A stretch of DNA of 64,000 nt from Maea johnstoni (lineage: Eukaryota; Annelida; Polychaeta; Spionida; Magelonidae). The notes beneath the pieces are model-generated. The model did not search any database and had not been told where the DNA came from. It saw nothing but the letters and a program-made list of their open reading frames with translations. Every line of letters begins with the position of its first letter. The stretch's first letter is position 1. The stretch is taken from assembly GCA_963942565.1 (NCBI GenBank), contig OZ012700.1, forward strand, positions 483,157 through 547,156. The letters are read 5' to 3'. The position numbers and the translations under genes were made by a program. Below, one piece after another: positions 33,047-44,904 of this stretch.

Positions 33047-34793
33047 CAGGGCTCGACATTGGTGCTTGCCCCAATGCCCCGGGCAAGTAGAATTTGTAAA
33101 TTATAGCTGTGGGGCAAGTGAAAACTGCATCTTGCTTGCCCCACTGGGAAAGTACGTTTTGTTGTTGTTGTTGTTGTTTGAGATCCGTAACCGCATTGTT
33201 CCCACGGGGTCGACTCCCGAAGGAGGACCTACGGAGGTCTCCCCTACCACCCAGGCCACTCGTCACCCCCGGGCCTTGTTGCTCTTCATGTTCCCTATCC
33301 CCCCATACTTATTGTCATGCATCCTGCATCCGGTCAGTCCCCTCCCCCGTCCTCCTGTCCTATACAGATATCCTACCAAGTATCTGGTCTGCCCCCTCCC
33401 TGTCTTCCTGTCCTACAAAACCCCACACATATGAACCCCTCGAAAAACCCACATATAAACTGCGTTATTTGTTAATTTCAACATCCTTATCCAAAGTGTA
33501 ACTCTCAACAGACCATCTCCCCGCCTACTTCCTCCATGCCAACCTGTTTCCGCATCTCTCACTTACCTACGTAGCTCCCTTCCTCTTACTCGCTTAATAC
33601 TACGATTAGTATGAACCAAAAATAAGTGTTACACAGTGATTTAAAACATGTAAGCATACAACACACCCTTGTGTCATTTGCCTTTTTTTTCCATCCCTAC
33701 TTCTCCCCCCTTCCCCTTGTCCTCCTCCCTCACCCTCTCCTCATCCTCTTTCCTATCGCCTTTCTCCCTCACCCTCTCCTCATCCTCTTTCCTATCGTCT
33801 TTCTCCCTCACCCTCTCCTCATCCTCTTTCATATCGTCTTTCTCCCTCACCCTCTCCTCATCCTCTTTCCTATCGCCTTTCTCCCTCACCCTCTCCTCAT
33901 CCTCTTTCCTATCGTCTTTCTCCCTCACCCTCTCCTCATCCTCTTTCCTATCGTCTTTCTCCCTCACCCTCTCCTCATCCTCTTTCATATCGCCTTTCTC
34001 CCTCACCCTCTCCTCATCCTCTTTCCTATCGCCTTTCTCCCTCACCCTCTCCTCATCCTCTTTCCTATCGTCTTTCTCCCTCACCCTCTCCTCATCCTCT
34101 TTCCTATCGTCTTTCTCCCTCACCCTCTCCTCATCCTCTTTCATATCGCCTTTCTCCCTCACCCTCTCCTCATCCTCTTTCCTATCGCCTTTCTCCCTCA
34201 CCCTCTTTCATATTGCCTTTCTCCCTCACCCTCTCCTATTGTCTTTCTCCCTCACCCTCTCATCATCCTCCTTTCTATCTTCTTTTCTCATATCACCCTC
34301 TCTCCTCTCTTCTTCCACCCCTTTTCCGCTCCCAATTATTTCCACTATCTGCCTCCGTCCCCTCTTTTTCCTTCTTCCCCATGACTCCTCTCGTTTTTTT
34401 CCCCTCCCCTTTGCTCTCTATCCTTCCCTCCTTTTCTCCCTCTTTTACCTGGGCTTTCATCCCTTCCACTTTCTTCCTGTCCTTCACCCCTCTCAGGGGC
34501 GGATCCAGGATTTGAGAAGGGGGGGTTCAATGTAGTTCCGAAAAATGACACGGGTGGCGCCACATATTCAGGTTTACTTTTGAGAATGTGTGCATGTTTC
34601 GTGGTCTGCCATCCAAGCTTGTCCTAGAAAATATGCGTTCACATGCCAGAACCATGTTTTACTTGGTTTTAAATGAAATATTATGAAATTGTTATATACA
34701 ATTTTTCAAGGGCAAGTGAAAGTAGGCCAAGTGAAAATTGAATCTCACTTGCCCTACGGGGCAAGTCGCTGCAAAAGTTAACGTCGTGCCCTG
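33047..34793. mobile_element. DNA element with CAGGGCWCGAC termini and ACTTGCCC boxes
   Basis: Ends CAGGGCTCGACATT and AACGTCGTGCCCTG are 14-bp inverted repeats with two mismatches, flanked by a 5-bp duplication TCATC (33042-33046 and 34794-34798). Subterminal ACTTGCCC boxes lie in both orientations. The interior holds a GTT microsatellite (33159-33178), a 39-bp minisatellite, and near 34494 a GGGGCGGATCCAGGATTT segment that looks like another element's end. No transposase seen; hAT-like affinity is tentative. Confidence 0.6.
33727..34230. repeat. 39-bp homopyrimidine minisatellite with higher-order pattern
   Basis: About twelve units starting CTCACCCTCTCCTCATCCTC; the variable site reads CCTATCGCC (A), CCTATCGTC (B), CATATCGTC (C) or CATATCGCC (D). 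The order is A B C, A B B D, A B B D, A, then a shortened unit: a 156-bp higher-order repeat. Strand-asymmetric C/T makes it prone to triplex formation. 39 is divisible by three, so several frames stay open on both strands and give 13-residue peptide repeats; not accepted as genes. Confidence 0.88.
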
Positions 34794-36714
34794 TCATCTT
34801 GTACTTAGCGTCAGATAGGGACCTCAACTTGGGCACGCACCAGAGTTGTTCAGGAAATATTGCAATCGGTTGTGGATCCAGGATTTGTAAAATTCAGTTC
34901 TGAAAAGTGACACTGTTGGCGCCACTTTACAATGATAACTGAAAACACCACCACTGGCACTCTCCGACCCAGAGATCCAGCTACGCATAGTATCTCTGCC
35001 ACTTCATCGGTTCTATTTCGCGGAATATTTTGATGAGTGACGTCATTTAATGTATCCCATTGGTCAAAAGGTGTGATGCAAGTGGTCATATTTACAATCA
35101 ACAATGACGTAGCACTGACCTCTTTCTCTTAGTGCACGAGTACTGGAGACCGACTGACTGATTGGTCAATTCAGGACTTTTCACCACATTTTCTCATGAG
35201 CTATCGCAAATAGTACTAAGGCATTACACCGGAAATGTCATAAGTATTGTAGTTAGCGCAATTACAAATAACTGAATGGTGAATAATGCACGGAAGCTTC
35301 ATATTTGGTATAATTTTGAAATCGTACCATGGATCAGAACAAAACTTCAAAAACATGCAGAGTGATTAAACGCGTGGAAGCAGAGATACTAGTCTTGTAG
35401 CAATCCAACCGGAAGACGGTATCGCCGCCCAGGCAGAGTGCACCAGTGGTCGACTGCAGAAAACAAAAAGATAAACAATGGGTTCCATAAGAGCAGGTTT
35501 GGTAGTAGCACGCATACCAGGCTATATTTAGATGTCTTCCCTTTGCGGCTGGATGCTTAAAGATAAAAAAAAAATAAAAACAAGTGGATATGAAACCAGC
35601 TGGTCAACCTGAACAGGCTAGCCTAAGCAAATAGCTCTCCCAAAAGTTGTGCTCTGCGCATATTTTTGCACAGGGTTCTGCGTAATGTAAACAATATGAA
35701 AGCCCTGATTGGTCTTTGTTCCCTCGTGACCTCATGCTGATGCCAGATAAGAGACCCCTGGCATGTCCACCCCTTCAGGCCTTCACTATTGCCATATGGT
35801 CTCTGTGTGTACAGGCATGCTAGGGGAGGAAGGTCGTGGGAGCACTTCGGTGGCTACTATAAGACTGAACCGAATACCTTTACCTCTATATCCATTCTTT
35901 TCTTCTTCTAGGATAGATGGCACTGCAGTATGCTGGGTTACTGCCAGTAAAACCCCCTCCTGTAGTATTTGTGTGACTTGAATGACCAACAGTACGCCAC
36001 CAGCCATTATGTTGTATAGGTGCATGTTTTAAGTGAAATGTGAGGCAACTCAAAGTCCTCAAACTTGCCAAGTCCAAGACGCCCTAACTTTTACTCTTGT
36101 TAGTGTCTATTCTTCTTCCACCTTTCTCTTCTCTTTTTCTTTTCTATTTCTCTTTTGTTCTTAGTTATTTACATTCATAACATAGAGATGTTTAGTCTAG
36201 CCACCTTTTAAGTCAATAATTAAGGGGTCTTGGTCACAAACAAACAATAAAAAAACGTCAGGCAATGTCATGATCTGCAATATAAAATAGAATGTAAAGG
36301 TTGGTAGCATTAGCATAAGTCATAAGATTGGCAGTGCATTATATATGATTGGAGGGGCTATTCTGCTCTTAAGTTTAGACAATTGAGATTCGCAGCTTTT
36401 AAGAAAAATCAAGTGGGAGTGGGGAAAGTTGGGGGGGGGGGGGGGGGGGGAAGACAATTCAAAATTCAGCACCCCCCATGCCAGCCAAAATTCAGAATTT
36501 CATGGTGGGAGGGGGTGGTAAAATACACTTTTAAATGGAACAGCCCTAGCTAATACATTTTTATGATTGTATTCCTAGTATATTGTTATACCCTTGGAAA
36601 TTAGGATGCCACAAATTTTGCAATTAAAAATGTGTGCACCCAGTTTCTAAATCCTGGCTAAGACCCTGCTTGACAGGGAAGTCTGAGCTAGGAGTTTCAC
36701 AATATGAGTTAACT
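34794..36714. other. Non-coding part of the ZF-C intron
   Basis: A second GTGGATCCAGGATTTG copy lies at about 34869-34925 (direct repeat of 34500-34560). A SINE-body fragment lies at about 35800-35890 (AGGGGAGGAAGGTCGTG, GAACCGAATACCTTTACCT), related to 28962-29278. G20 at 36431-36450. No gene recognised. Confidence 0.5.
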
Positions 36715-37560
36715 AATAGTAGGGATGTCATGGATAGTCGCCAAGTCGATGCACCGCTAAGAAAGACCCTGTCGATAGTTGCATCGATAAGGCTACCGTA
36801 TCGATGCGACAGAATCGACAAAATTTACCCCCAAATGCCGCTACATTTGGGGGTTAAGTTCTACTGTGTACTACGGCTGTCAGCCGTAAGTACACGCAAA
36901 AACTCATGAGCGATCGCTCGGTCCAACAAACCAGCGGCCGTTTTACGTTGTACTATGACTCTTAGCCGAAAGTACACGCAAAATCAGGAGCGGTAGACCG
37001 ATTCGCTCACCAAAACAAACGGCCGCCATTCTATCTTACTGCGCACATAGAATTCGCAGTACGTTCAGATCAACAATGTCTGAAACATTCCCTAAACGTA
37101 CTGCTCATCATGTGCGCAGTATTCGAGATAAGAACGATTCGAACGTTCATGTCTCAAATGAGCGAATGTAACGAATGTCCATATAGACATACAATGTGGC
37201 TATTGATGAAATTAATACCAATAACAGCCACAAAATGAATTGTAATAGGTATTAAAGATTGCATCAAATATAAAGTAAATTGATAAACAAATTAAATTAC
37301 GTACTGAGTGTATTCAAATGAAATAAAAATAAATTAAAATAAATCATGATTGATTATAATAATAGATGAATGAATAAATACAGAACTGATTCATTGATTT
37401 GCTGTTTGATGAATGAATTAGAAAAGCAAGACTGTTTTTTATTTTGAGCAATATACTAGGTAATTAATTGTGCCTAACGAGCATGTTACGGTGTATCGAA
37501 TCGAATCAAAAAATATAGCAATTAATCGAATCGATAAAATTTCATATCAATGACATCACT
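36715..37560. mobile_element. hAT-like non-autonomous element, ~846 bp
   Basis: Flanked by an 8-bp duplication AGTTAACT/AGTTAACA (36707-36714, 37561-37568; one mismatch), the size expected for hAT elements. Terminal regions AGTAGGGATGTCAT and ATGACATCACT are inverted. The inside is rich in TCGAT and ATCGA motifs and has a ~110-bp tandem duplication (GTACACGCAAAA with AGCGGCCG-type sequence, about 36870-37030). No transposase. Confidence 0.55.
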
Positions 37561-39116
37561 AGTTAACAGACAGCAATATTATACTTGGGGATGTAGATAA
37601 AGATCAATAATTTTCCTATGTAGTAAAGAATCCATCTATACAGCAAAAAAACAACAAAACTCCAATTGTTTTCATCTTTGAAAATTTATTGAAACAATAC
37701 TACATACAAGCTAAATATCTTGCAACAATCAGGGACGGAAGATAAATTTCAAAGGGAATGGCATCTATTAGAATATAGTTAACACTGTTCAACAGTTTCA
37801 ATGCACTAATATATCATGTTTCAGGAGATCCTCCTATACACTCATTGTGATGGAAAGGAGGTCATATTAACAAATACACATATAAGTATTTTCACCTGAA
37901 AAAAAACAGAAAACTAATAGTATGTATTAGACGATGGCCATGGTTGGCAAAGAACCAATAAACCAACAATTCTTCAAATTTAAAAATAAGTCTCACTTAA
38001 AGGACTTAAGGTCACTAAAGTCAAGGTCATCTTCCCCCTTTTGTGAGATAAGTCATATCAAAAAGATTACATTGCAAGAGTTTCACTCCCTTGATGTCCT
38101 AAGCATCGTGCTAGTTGGTTAATTTTGTGACACTGTATTGTTTAGATTTTTATTTTGGAAGCTTACAGGGTTCAGTCTTCAGTTAAAGACTCTAAGAAAT
38201 GAATTCAGGTTCTCAAACAACCATAGTCCCACCCAATATCTCATAGCCCTAGATTTTCTAAATGCTGCAGTCCCACTTTAATCTTTATCTAAAAACAATT
38301 TTTGAAGTTGTAAGCTATCTTTTCACTGTTCTATTGAAATTGGAATTATTCTAAGTGATAACTGATGTGTCAAATTCTGTTCTTTAACTGATTTTATTAC
38401 TCTGAGCATGGCCCCAAAATGTCGCTTTTTTCATAGCCAGCTAGGCAACAAAGGCAAATATTATCAATTTTGTTAATATCTAAAATTGTATACCGAGGCT
38501 GAAACGAAGAGAAGCACATGCAATAACTCATAATGATATGATGCATTGGTAACTTATTAATAAGTTACCAAGGTATCATATTATAAATTGCATATATACA
38601 TTTCCAACTTTGGGAAAACTTCTGCCAAATTATGGCTGCCAAATGTTTGTATTTTTTCATTACTGCTATGTAGAATAGATGGTGCTGTAGAACTCGCTTA
38701 CTCGCGAAATAAAGTACATGTAAAAAAAAACAAAAAATCAGCTTTTCGCGAAATTCTTGTAGGGCGATATATACCTATTCTACAGTACTTGAAAGTATGA
38801 TTTTGTAATTTTGAAATTAGAGTTAATAAACAAACATACATATATACATACATTATAGCCTCACACAATCTTCTGTAGCTGTGGTGCTATTGGTTAGCTG
38901 GGACTATAGCTTATTTGTGTCTAAGTGATGCTCTGACATCCAGCTAGAATTGCCCCTTGTGCCTAAACTGAACGATACTTTTACCAGACTTTGCCTGATG
39001 CATTTTAGAAATAATGCATTCTTTAGAATATAACCAGAAGCACTGTAAAACTTATTACTATAGTAAGCCACTTTTTCATTATAAATCCTATATTCATTTG
39101 GTTTTCTTCATTTCAG
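37561..39116. other. Non-coding DNA before the ZF-C coding exon
   Basis: From about 38340 it matches the region before ZF-A (AACTGATGTGTCAAAT, CTCTGAGCATG, ATAGCCAGCT). The match is interrupted at about 38463-38905 by an insertion whose right end (CGCGAAATTCTTGTAG, CCTATTCTACAG followed by TA) is the reverse complement of the left end of the element at 9980. It contains the palindrome at 38535-38582. Confidence 0.55.
38535..38582. repeat. Palindrome ATGATGCATTGGTAACTTA / TAAGTTACC...TATCAT
   Basis: An imperfect ~46-bp inverted repeat centred on CTTATTAATAAG. Related palindromes occur at about 10195-10240 and 10613-10662 inside the TA-flanked element. The shared stem is GGTAACTTA/TAAGTTACC with outer ATGATAC/GTATCAT. 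Confidence 0.7.
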
Positions 39117-39311
39117 GTCTTGAACTTGGGAAACTGGTACAAGATAATCTAAAGTTAAAGTGAACCTTTTTCTACAGCTGTGGGGAAATGTAGCATTAAA
39201 ATAGCTTTCCAAGGGCAACAAAAGTCAAGCAACATAGTGCTGTTAACAATCTCACAAAGCACACATCTTCCATATATCACTAGGAAAAAGAACCTTAAAG
39301 GAGCACTGACC

Positions 39312-40463
39312 ATGGAAAGACCATACCAGTGTAAGTTATGTGATAAAGCATTCTCTCAGGCCTCAAGTCTGAGTAAACATAAAAGAGTTCACACAGGAGA
39401 AAGACCATACCAGTGTAAGTTATGTGATAAAGCATTCTCACAGTCTTCATATCTGATACTGCATAAAAGAATCCACACAGGAGAAAGACCATACCAGTGT
39501 AAGTTATGTGATAAAGCATTCTCTCAGTCTTCACAACTGATACAGCATAACAGAATCCACACAGGAGAAAAACCATACCAGTGTGAGGAGTGTGATAAAG
39601 CATTCTTCAGGTCTTCACACCTGACATCACATAAGAGAATTCACACAGGAGAAAGATCCTATCATTGTAATGTATGTGATAAAGCATTCTCCGCCTCCTC
39701 AAATCTGATTCAACATCAGAGACTTCACACAGGGGAAAGACCATTTCAATGTGAGCTTTGTGATAAAGTATTCTCCCACACTGCAGGTCTGAAACGACAT
39801 ATAATGACTCACACAGGAGAAAGACCATTCCAGTGTGATATATGTGAAAAAACATTCTCCCAATCTACAAGTCTAAACCAACATAAAAGAACTCACACCG
39901 GAGAAAGACCATTCCAGTGTGAGATATGTGAGAAAGCATTCTCCCTTTCTTCACGTCTGATGCAACATAAAAGAATTCACACAGGAGAAAAACCATTCTG
40001 TTGTGAGTTATGTGATAAAGCATTCACCGATTCTTCACAGCTGAGAAGACATAAGAGAACTCACACAGGAGAAAGACCATACCAGTGTGAGATATGTGAT
40101 AAAGCATTCTCCCAGTCTTCACATCTGATGCAACATAAAATAACTCACACAGGAGAAAGACCATACCAGTGTGATTTATGTGATAAAGCATTCTCTCAAC
40201 CTATAAGTCTGAAACGACATAAAAGAACTCACACAGGAGAAAGAACATTCCTGTGTGTTGTATGTGGTGAGAAATTTACCACAACCTCACACCTACAACA
40301 GCATATGAAGTCACACTCAGAGCAGACCCCTCACACTAAAGATCCAGAGTCAGTGGAACCACAGCAGTGGGTTGTTGTGGAAGGACAGTGTGTTCCTATA
40401 AAACAAGAGAGCAACAACTATACCAGTAGCTTTTCCATTAAAGAAGAAAATCCTGACATCTAA
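39312..40463 (+). CDS. ZF-C: 12-finger C2H2 zinc-finger protein
   Basis: A 383-residue protein from ACCATGG at 39312. The frame is open further upstream to 39180, but that part has no finger and lies in what is UTR in the paralogues, so the later start is preferred. Twelve intact C2H2 fingers with TGERP linkers; contact residues (-1/3/6): Q-S-K, Q-Y-L, Q-Q-Q, R-H-S, A-N-Q, H-G-R, Q-S-Q, L-R-Q, D-Q-R, Q-H-Q, Q-S-R, T-H-Q. The last finger (FLCVVCGEKF) and tail are shared with ZF-A and ZF-B; the tail carries IKQE and IKEE, both fitting the SUMO consensus. Expected to act in the nucleus as a sequence-specific DNA-binding protein. It is the cleanest of the three paralogues. Target genes cannot be told from sequence. 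Confidence 0.9.
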   Translation: MERPYQCKLCDKAFSQASSLSKHKRVHTGERPYQCKLCDKAFSQSSYLILHKRIHTGERPYQCKLCDKAFSQSSQLIQHNRIHTGEKPYQCEECDKAFFRSSHLTSHKRIHTGERSYHCNVCDKAFSASSNLIQHQRLHTGERPFQCELCDKVFSHTAGLKRHIMTHTGERPFQCDICEKTFSQSTSLNQHKRTHTGERPFQCEICEKAFSLSSRLMQHKRIHTGEKPFCCELCDKAFTDSSQLRRHKRTHTGERPYQCEICDKAFSQSSHLMQHKITHTGERPYQCDLCDKAFSQPISLKRHKRTHTGERTFLCVVCGEKFTTTSHLQQHMKSHSEQTPHTKDPESVEPQQWVVVEGQCVPIKQESNNYTSSFSIKEENPDI

Positions 40464-42279
40464 GTTGAAACCTTTTATATATGTATTTTTGTACCCTGTT
40501 CTGGTCACCTGTCACCAGTCAGGTTTCTTGTCCTTGCCTCAGTATTATGTTCTCTTCTATATAATTTAATGACACAAAATCTCTAAATAGGTGAATTCCA
40601 AATAAACACTCGACAACATTTGTGCCCACAAAAAAGCAGGGGTCCAGTTACACACTAGCCCGATAGCCCGAGGCTACAGAAAATTGTTGCGGGCTATAAG
40701 AAATTTTGCCTTTGTAGCCCGGGTGGCTAAAAGAAAAGATTGTCATTTTTAGGTCATACTAATTGGAATAACAATACTATGTGTGTGTGTGTGTAATTTA
40801 GGATAACCGTGGCAGCTCGTTTTTGATTTTTTTTTAATGGGACTATACAATTTTCTATCGGGCTATGAAGTTTAGGGAACCTATAGCCCGGCGGTCTTCC
40901 TCAGTTTCTTGCCGTAGCCTGACCCCTGAAAAGAGCTACTCACCTGAAAATAAAATGTCAGTGACTATGACCTACTTTTTACTGTTACCCAAAACTCTGG
41001 TATATCATATTTTGTCATTGATCATACTGATAGCTTTAGGTTTTTCCTCTGGTCAGATCAGGCCTCAGGGTTGGACATATACTGTTCCACTTAGTGCTTT
41101 ATCTAGCTTACTAGTTGAGGTTTGTGCCATTGGTGGGTCATGTTCCTTAATGGAGTTTTGTTATCTTTACCAAAAGAAAATTATAATCCCGTACGTGTCA
41201 GTACTCAAATGGAAACATGAAAAATTAACACACCCATTGGAAATGCTTAAGATGTATCCAATTTCCACTACTTTTCACACACTTTCATTTTATACCTAAC
41301 TAAAAAAATCTTAAGCTAAATATCGCCATCAAGTTTTGATTTTCAAAGAAAGGTTCTTCAGTTTGTTATTTTGAATATGTTTTCAAATATCTATCTAATG
41401 TTAATTTTCTGGTATAAATGTTGGGAATGAGTGGTGTACACACTTATTGTGTACACACTTATTGTGTACAAACTTATTGTCTACACACTTATTGTCTACC
41501 TATGTACTGGTGATTGACAAGTGAAAAACTGGTACTGTTTACTTGTATGAAAACGGAAATTTCCTAAAATAAAAACCATTATATCATTTTATGTGTTCTT
41601 GTTGTTATTTTAGAATGATTATGTTGTATGTATGTGTGGCAGTGTTGTAGTAGTAGCTGCAGGGGCTTAGCCAAGATTGTAAAAATGTCTCCAAAACAGC
41701 AATTCCAAAACTTCTGCCAGACAAGAACTAGCTACTAATCTATTATCACTTCATGATATTTCATGTGCTCTTGTTGTTATTTTAGAATGACATGTGTATG
41801 TATGTGCATTCATGTTATTGTAATAGCAACAGGGGCTTAGCCAATATTGTAAAACAGTCTCAAAAACAGTAATTCCAAATTTCTACCTGTCAAGATTTAG
41901 CTACTAATCTAATGTTATCCACTAATCTACTAATTATTATAACAACTATAATTCAAGGGCAATTTTCACTTCAGCAATGGCCTAGATGGTGGTTTGTTAG
42001 GAAAATTGGTTATTACCCCCTGAAATTTCAGAATTGAAAATTCTTCATAGAAATATTGCGCAGAAAAACTGGCACTGTTAACTTGTATGAAAACTAGTGC
42101 CCGGACGATTTATGGAATATTGTTTTATTGATCATTGCGCCACGATAGCAGCGCTATCGATAAACAGCTTGATTATCGATAGTAAACGATACTTGACGCC
42201 GAAAATAAAACCACATGTAATGTCCTCAAATTGAAATAAATGCAAGCTCTATACTCAAACACAACGTCACTTCTAATAG
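40464..42279 (+). other. 3' flank of ZF-C, duplicated region
   Basis: Close match to 8680-9979 and then 10872-10965. AATAAA at 40601 is a candidate poly(A) signal, also present after ZF-B. It contains a MITE (40637-40928), a short (TG)n tract (40780-40794) and the 15-bp minisatellite (about 41434-41500). The copy breaks at 42279, where the 20-kb nested insertion begins, and resumes at 62261. Confidence 0.6.
40637..40928. mobile_element. 292-bp MITE with CAGGGGTC termini
   Basis: Ends CAGGGGTCCAG and GACCCCTG are inverted. The region is absent from the paralogous flank of ZF-B (about 15070), where CACAAAAGAG is continuous. An AAAAG-type short duplication flanks it. Subterminal TAGCCCG boxes occur on both sides. 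Termini of this type are common in hAT-related MITEs (family knowledge). Confidence 0.7.
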
Positions 42280-44904
42280 GCTATCGGCCAGGGACCCAAA
42301 TTATGGATTTTAATTACCCCCCCATGTAGATGGAATTTTTTTCCTTAGATGGATAGGGGAGTATATGGGGCCTACCAAAATGTCATGCCCCCACTTTGGG
42401 ACATGGTCAGATTTGCGTTAGACCTGGTCAAACTAAACACCCACAAATCAGGGAATCGGCCACCCGAAGCACACATTTATTGAGGAATAATGGGATGGGG
42501 GTAAAGAAATTGACCATAAAAATGCTCACAGTTCATTGAATACCACAAGTTTGGTATCAAAATGTTGGTCTGGAAGAGACTTATTTTTTAAAATACTAAA
42601 AGGATGATTAACTCTATTCCATGATGTAATAAAGGTCATTCAAGGTCAAAATGGCTGCCAAATCAAGAATCTGGGATTAACCCATAATCTATAGTTTTGG
42701 TTCATAAACTTCTGTTTTTTTGAAGGGATGTATTTCATTTCTGTAGCCACTTTTTCATAAGGAATGCTTTTTAGTGGAGTTGTTCAACATTTTAGAAAGT
42801 TCATTGATTAGAATATTAAGTATAATTTTGAGATATAAGGTACAAAGTGGGCTACCAGGCCCACCTAGAGACCCCAAAAAGTGCCGAAAATGGTAAAAAA
42901 TTGAAAACCAAAATGCCTGTATCTTCAGTTTTACAAGTCGGAAGGGAGCAGATGATGCACCAAAATATCAGGTTCAATTTTCTCTTCAATCTGGAAGATG
43001 ATAGTAAAAAATCCTAAAATAAAGGGGTCATTGAAGGTCAAATAAAGGTCAAAATGTCAAATTTTCTCTAAAAAATTCAAATTTTGATGAAGATATTTTG
43101 ATAAAGTTGTTATGTTTTGTTTGGATTTTAATTACTCCCCCCATGTAGATGGAATTTTATACCTCAGATGGATAGGGGAGTGTCTGGGGCTTACCAAAAT
43201 GAAGTGCCCCCACTTTGGGACATGGTCAGATTTGCATTAGACCTGGTCAAACTGACCACACACAAATCAGGGAATCATCCACCTGAAGCACACATTTATT
43301 GAGGAATAATGGGATGGGGGGTAAAGAAATTGACCATAAAAATGCTCACAATTCATTGAATGCCACAAGTTTGGTATCAAAATGTTGGTCTGGAGGAGAC
43401 TTACCCTGCCAAATTGGACCATGGTTGAAACATGGTCGACCATGTTCAGACCATGGTTAAAACATGGTCAAGGAACGTGTTTTGACCATGTTTCAAACAT
43501 CAACGTTAAATGGCCACCATTGTCAGAACATGGTTCAAACACGTTCCTCTGACCATGTTCTGACCATGGTCGAAACATGTTCTTCTGACCATGTTCTGAC
43601 CATGGCCGACCATGGTCAGAATTGACTATGGTCAACCATGGTTTGACCATGGTGGCCATTTAACATTGATGTTTAAAACATGGTCAAACATAGTCAGATA
43701 TGCTATTGGGTTTGAGTTTGACCATGGTCTGACCATGTTTGGACCATGGTCAACCCGACCATGTTTGGACCATGGTCGACCATGTTCAATCTGACATATA
43801 GTTCAATCATTACTTATTATCAATATTAATCTTAATTAGATTTACAAGTATATAATTACAGAAGTATATATTTCATTCAAAGCCAAGAAGTAACTGTAAA
43901 TTTGTGTTGATATATTCTATGTCATCAGGTGTCTCCATTTTCAAAACAGCTTCATTCCACTAACTGTATCTTATTTTGGCAGCTTTATATATAGGCTCAG
44001 TATGGGCCGACCAAACTCCTGCCTTTGAATGATTTCCATCATCTATTTATATGGATTATTAGAGAAGTTACTACACTGGGACAATTAACTGAGATGTGAT
44101 CTGATTGTTATAATATTTTAGAAAAAAATTATGTTAAACTTTAAAGAAAATTGTTTACGTAAAGCAAAATAAACACAAGAAAAAACATATATAATGACAA
44201 TGTGGTTCTCAAGAATTCACGACCTATTTACGGAAATGACCATGTTTTGACCATGGTCGACCATGGTCAAAACACTGTCAACTTAGGACATGGTCAAATT
44301 GTGGCCTATGATTAAACTATGGCAAATCATGTCCAATATAACAATACAATGGAATATAACATAGCCACTCCATAATCAAGCATCTATTGTGGTCATAATA
44401 TTACCTAACCATTATTAAAAAACACAGTTGTCAAATATGTCTTTGATTGAGATCAATTTCATAACAAAGGGGACTGACACACGATTATCAGTGAATATCC
44501 ACAGCTATGCCAGATAATCAAATTGTTATCAATAAGTATAAAAAATCAATTCAAAGTACCTTTATAAATTTCTTTCATGTTTGTGACTTTATAAAGTTCC
44601 AAACATGGAACATGGTCAACTATGATCATGGTCAGAACACGGTCAGAACATGGTCAGAACACGGTCAAAACAAGGTCAACATAAAAAGTCAGAGAGCAGT
44701 GACAGACCAGAGTTGACCATGTTCCAAACATGAAACACGGTCAACCCTGAACATGGTCAGAACACGGTCAGAACAAGGTCAAAATAACATTTTTTAATTT
44801 TAAATCATTTTTATTTCTCCTTCATAAATAGCATATATCAGTACAGTACAACAGTGTGTAGAAAATGTATATATCAGTATTACAGTATGGATTAGCAACT
44901 ATTT

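Larger units (their letters stand above)
32838..39116 (+). other. Putative intron 1 of ZF-C
   Basis: GT at 32838 and TTTTCTTCATTTCAG at 39102-39116. It holds a minisatellite-bearing DNA element (33047-34793), a SINE fragment (35800-35890), a G20 run (36431-36450), a hAT-like element (36715-37560) and a palindrome-bearing MITE (about 38463-38790). No coding region supported. Confidence 0.45.

Noticed and set aside
33674-34535. Long open frames on both strands over the C/T-rich minisatellite
   Set aside because: The unit is 39 bp, a multiple of three, so frames stay open for trivial reasons; the peptides are pure 13-residue repeats.
39180-39311. Upstream extension of the ZF-C frame as the true N-terminus
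   Set aside because: It corresponds to untranslated sequence in ZF-A and ZF-B, while all three share ACCATGG immediately before finger 1.
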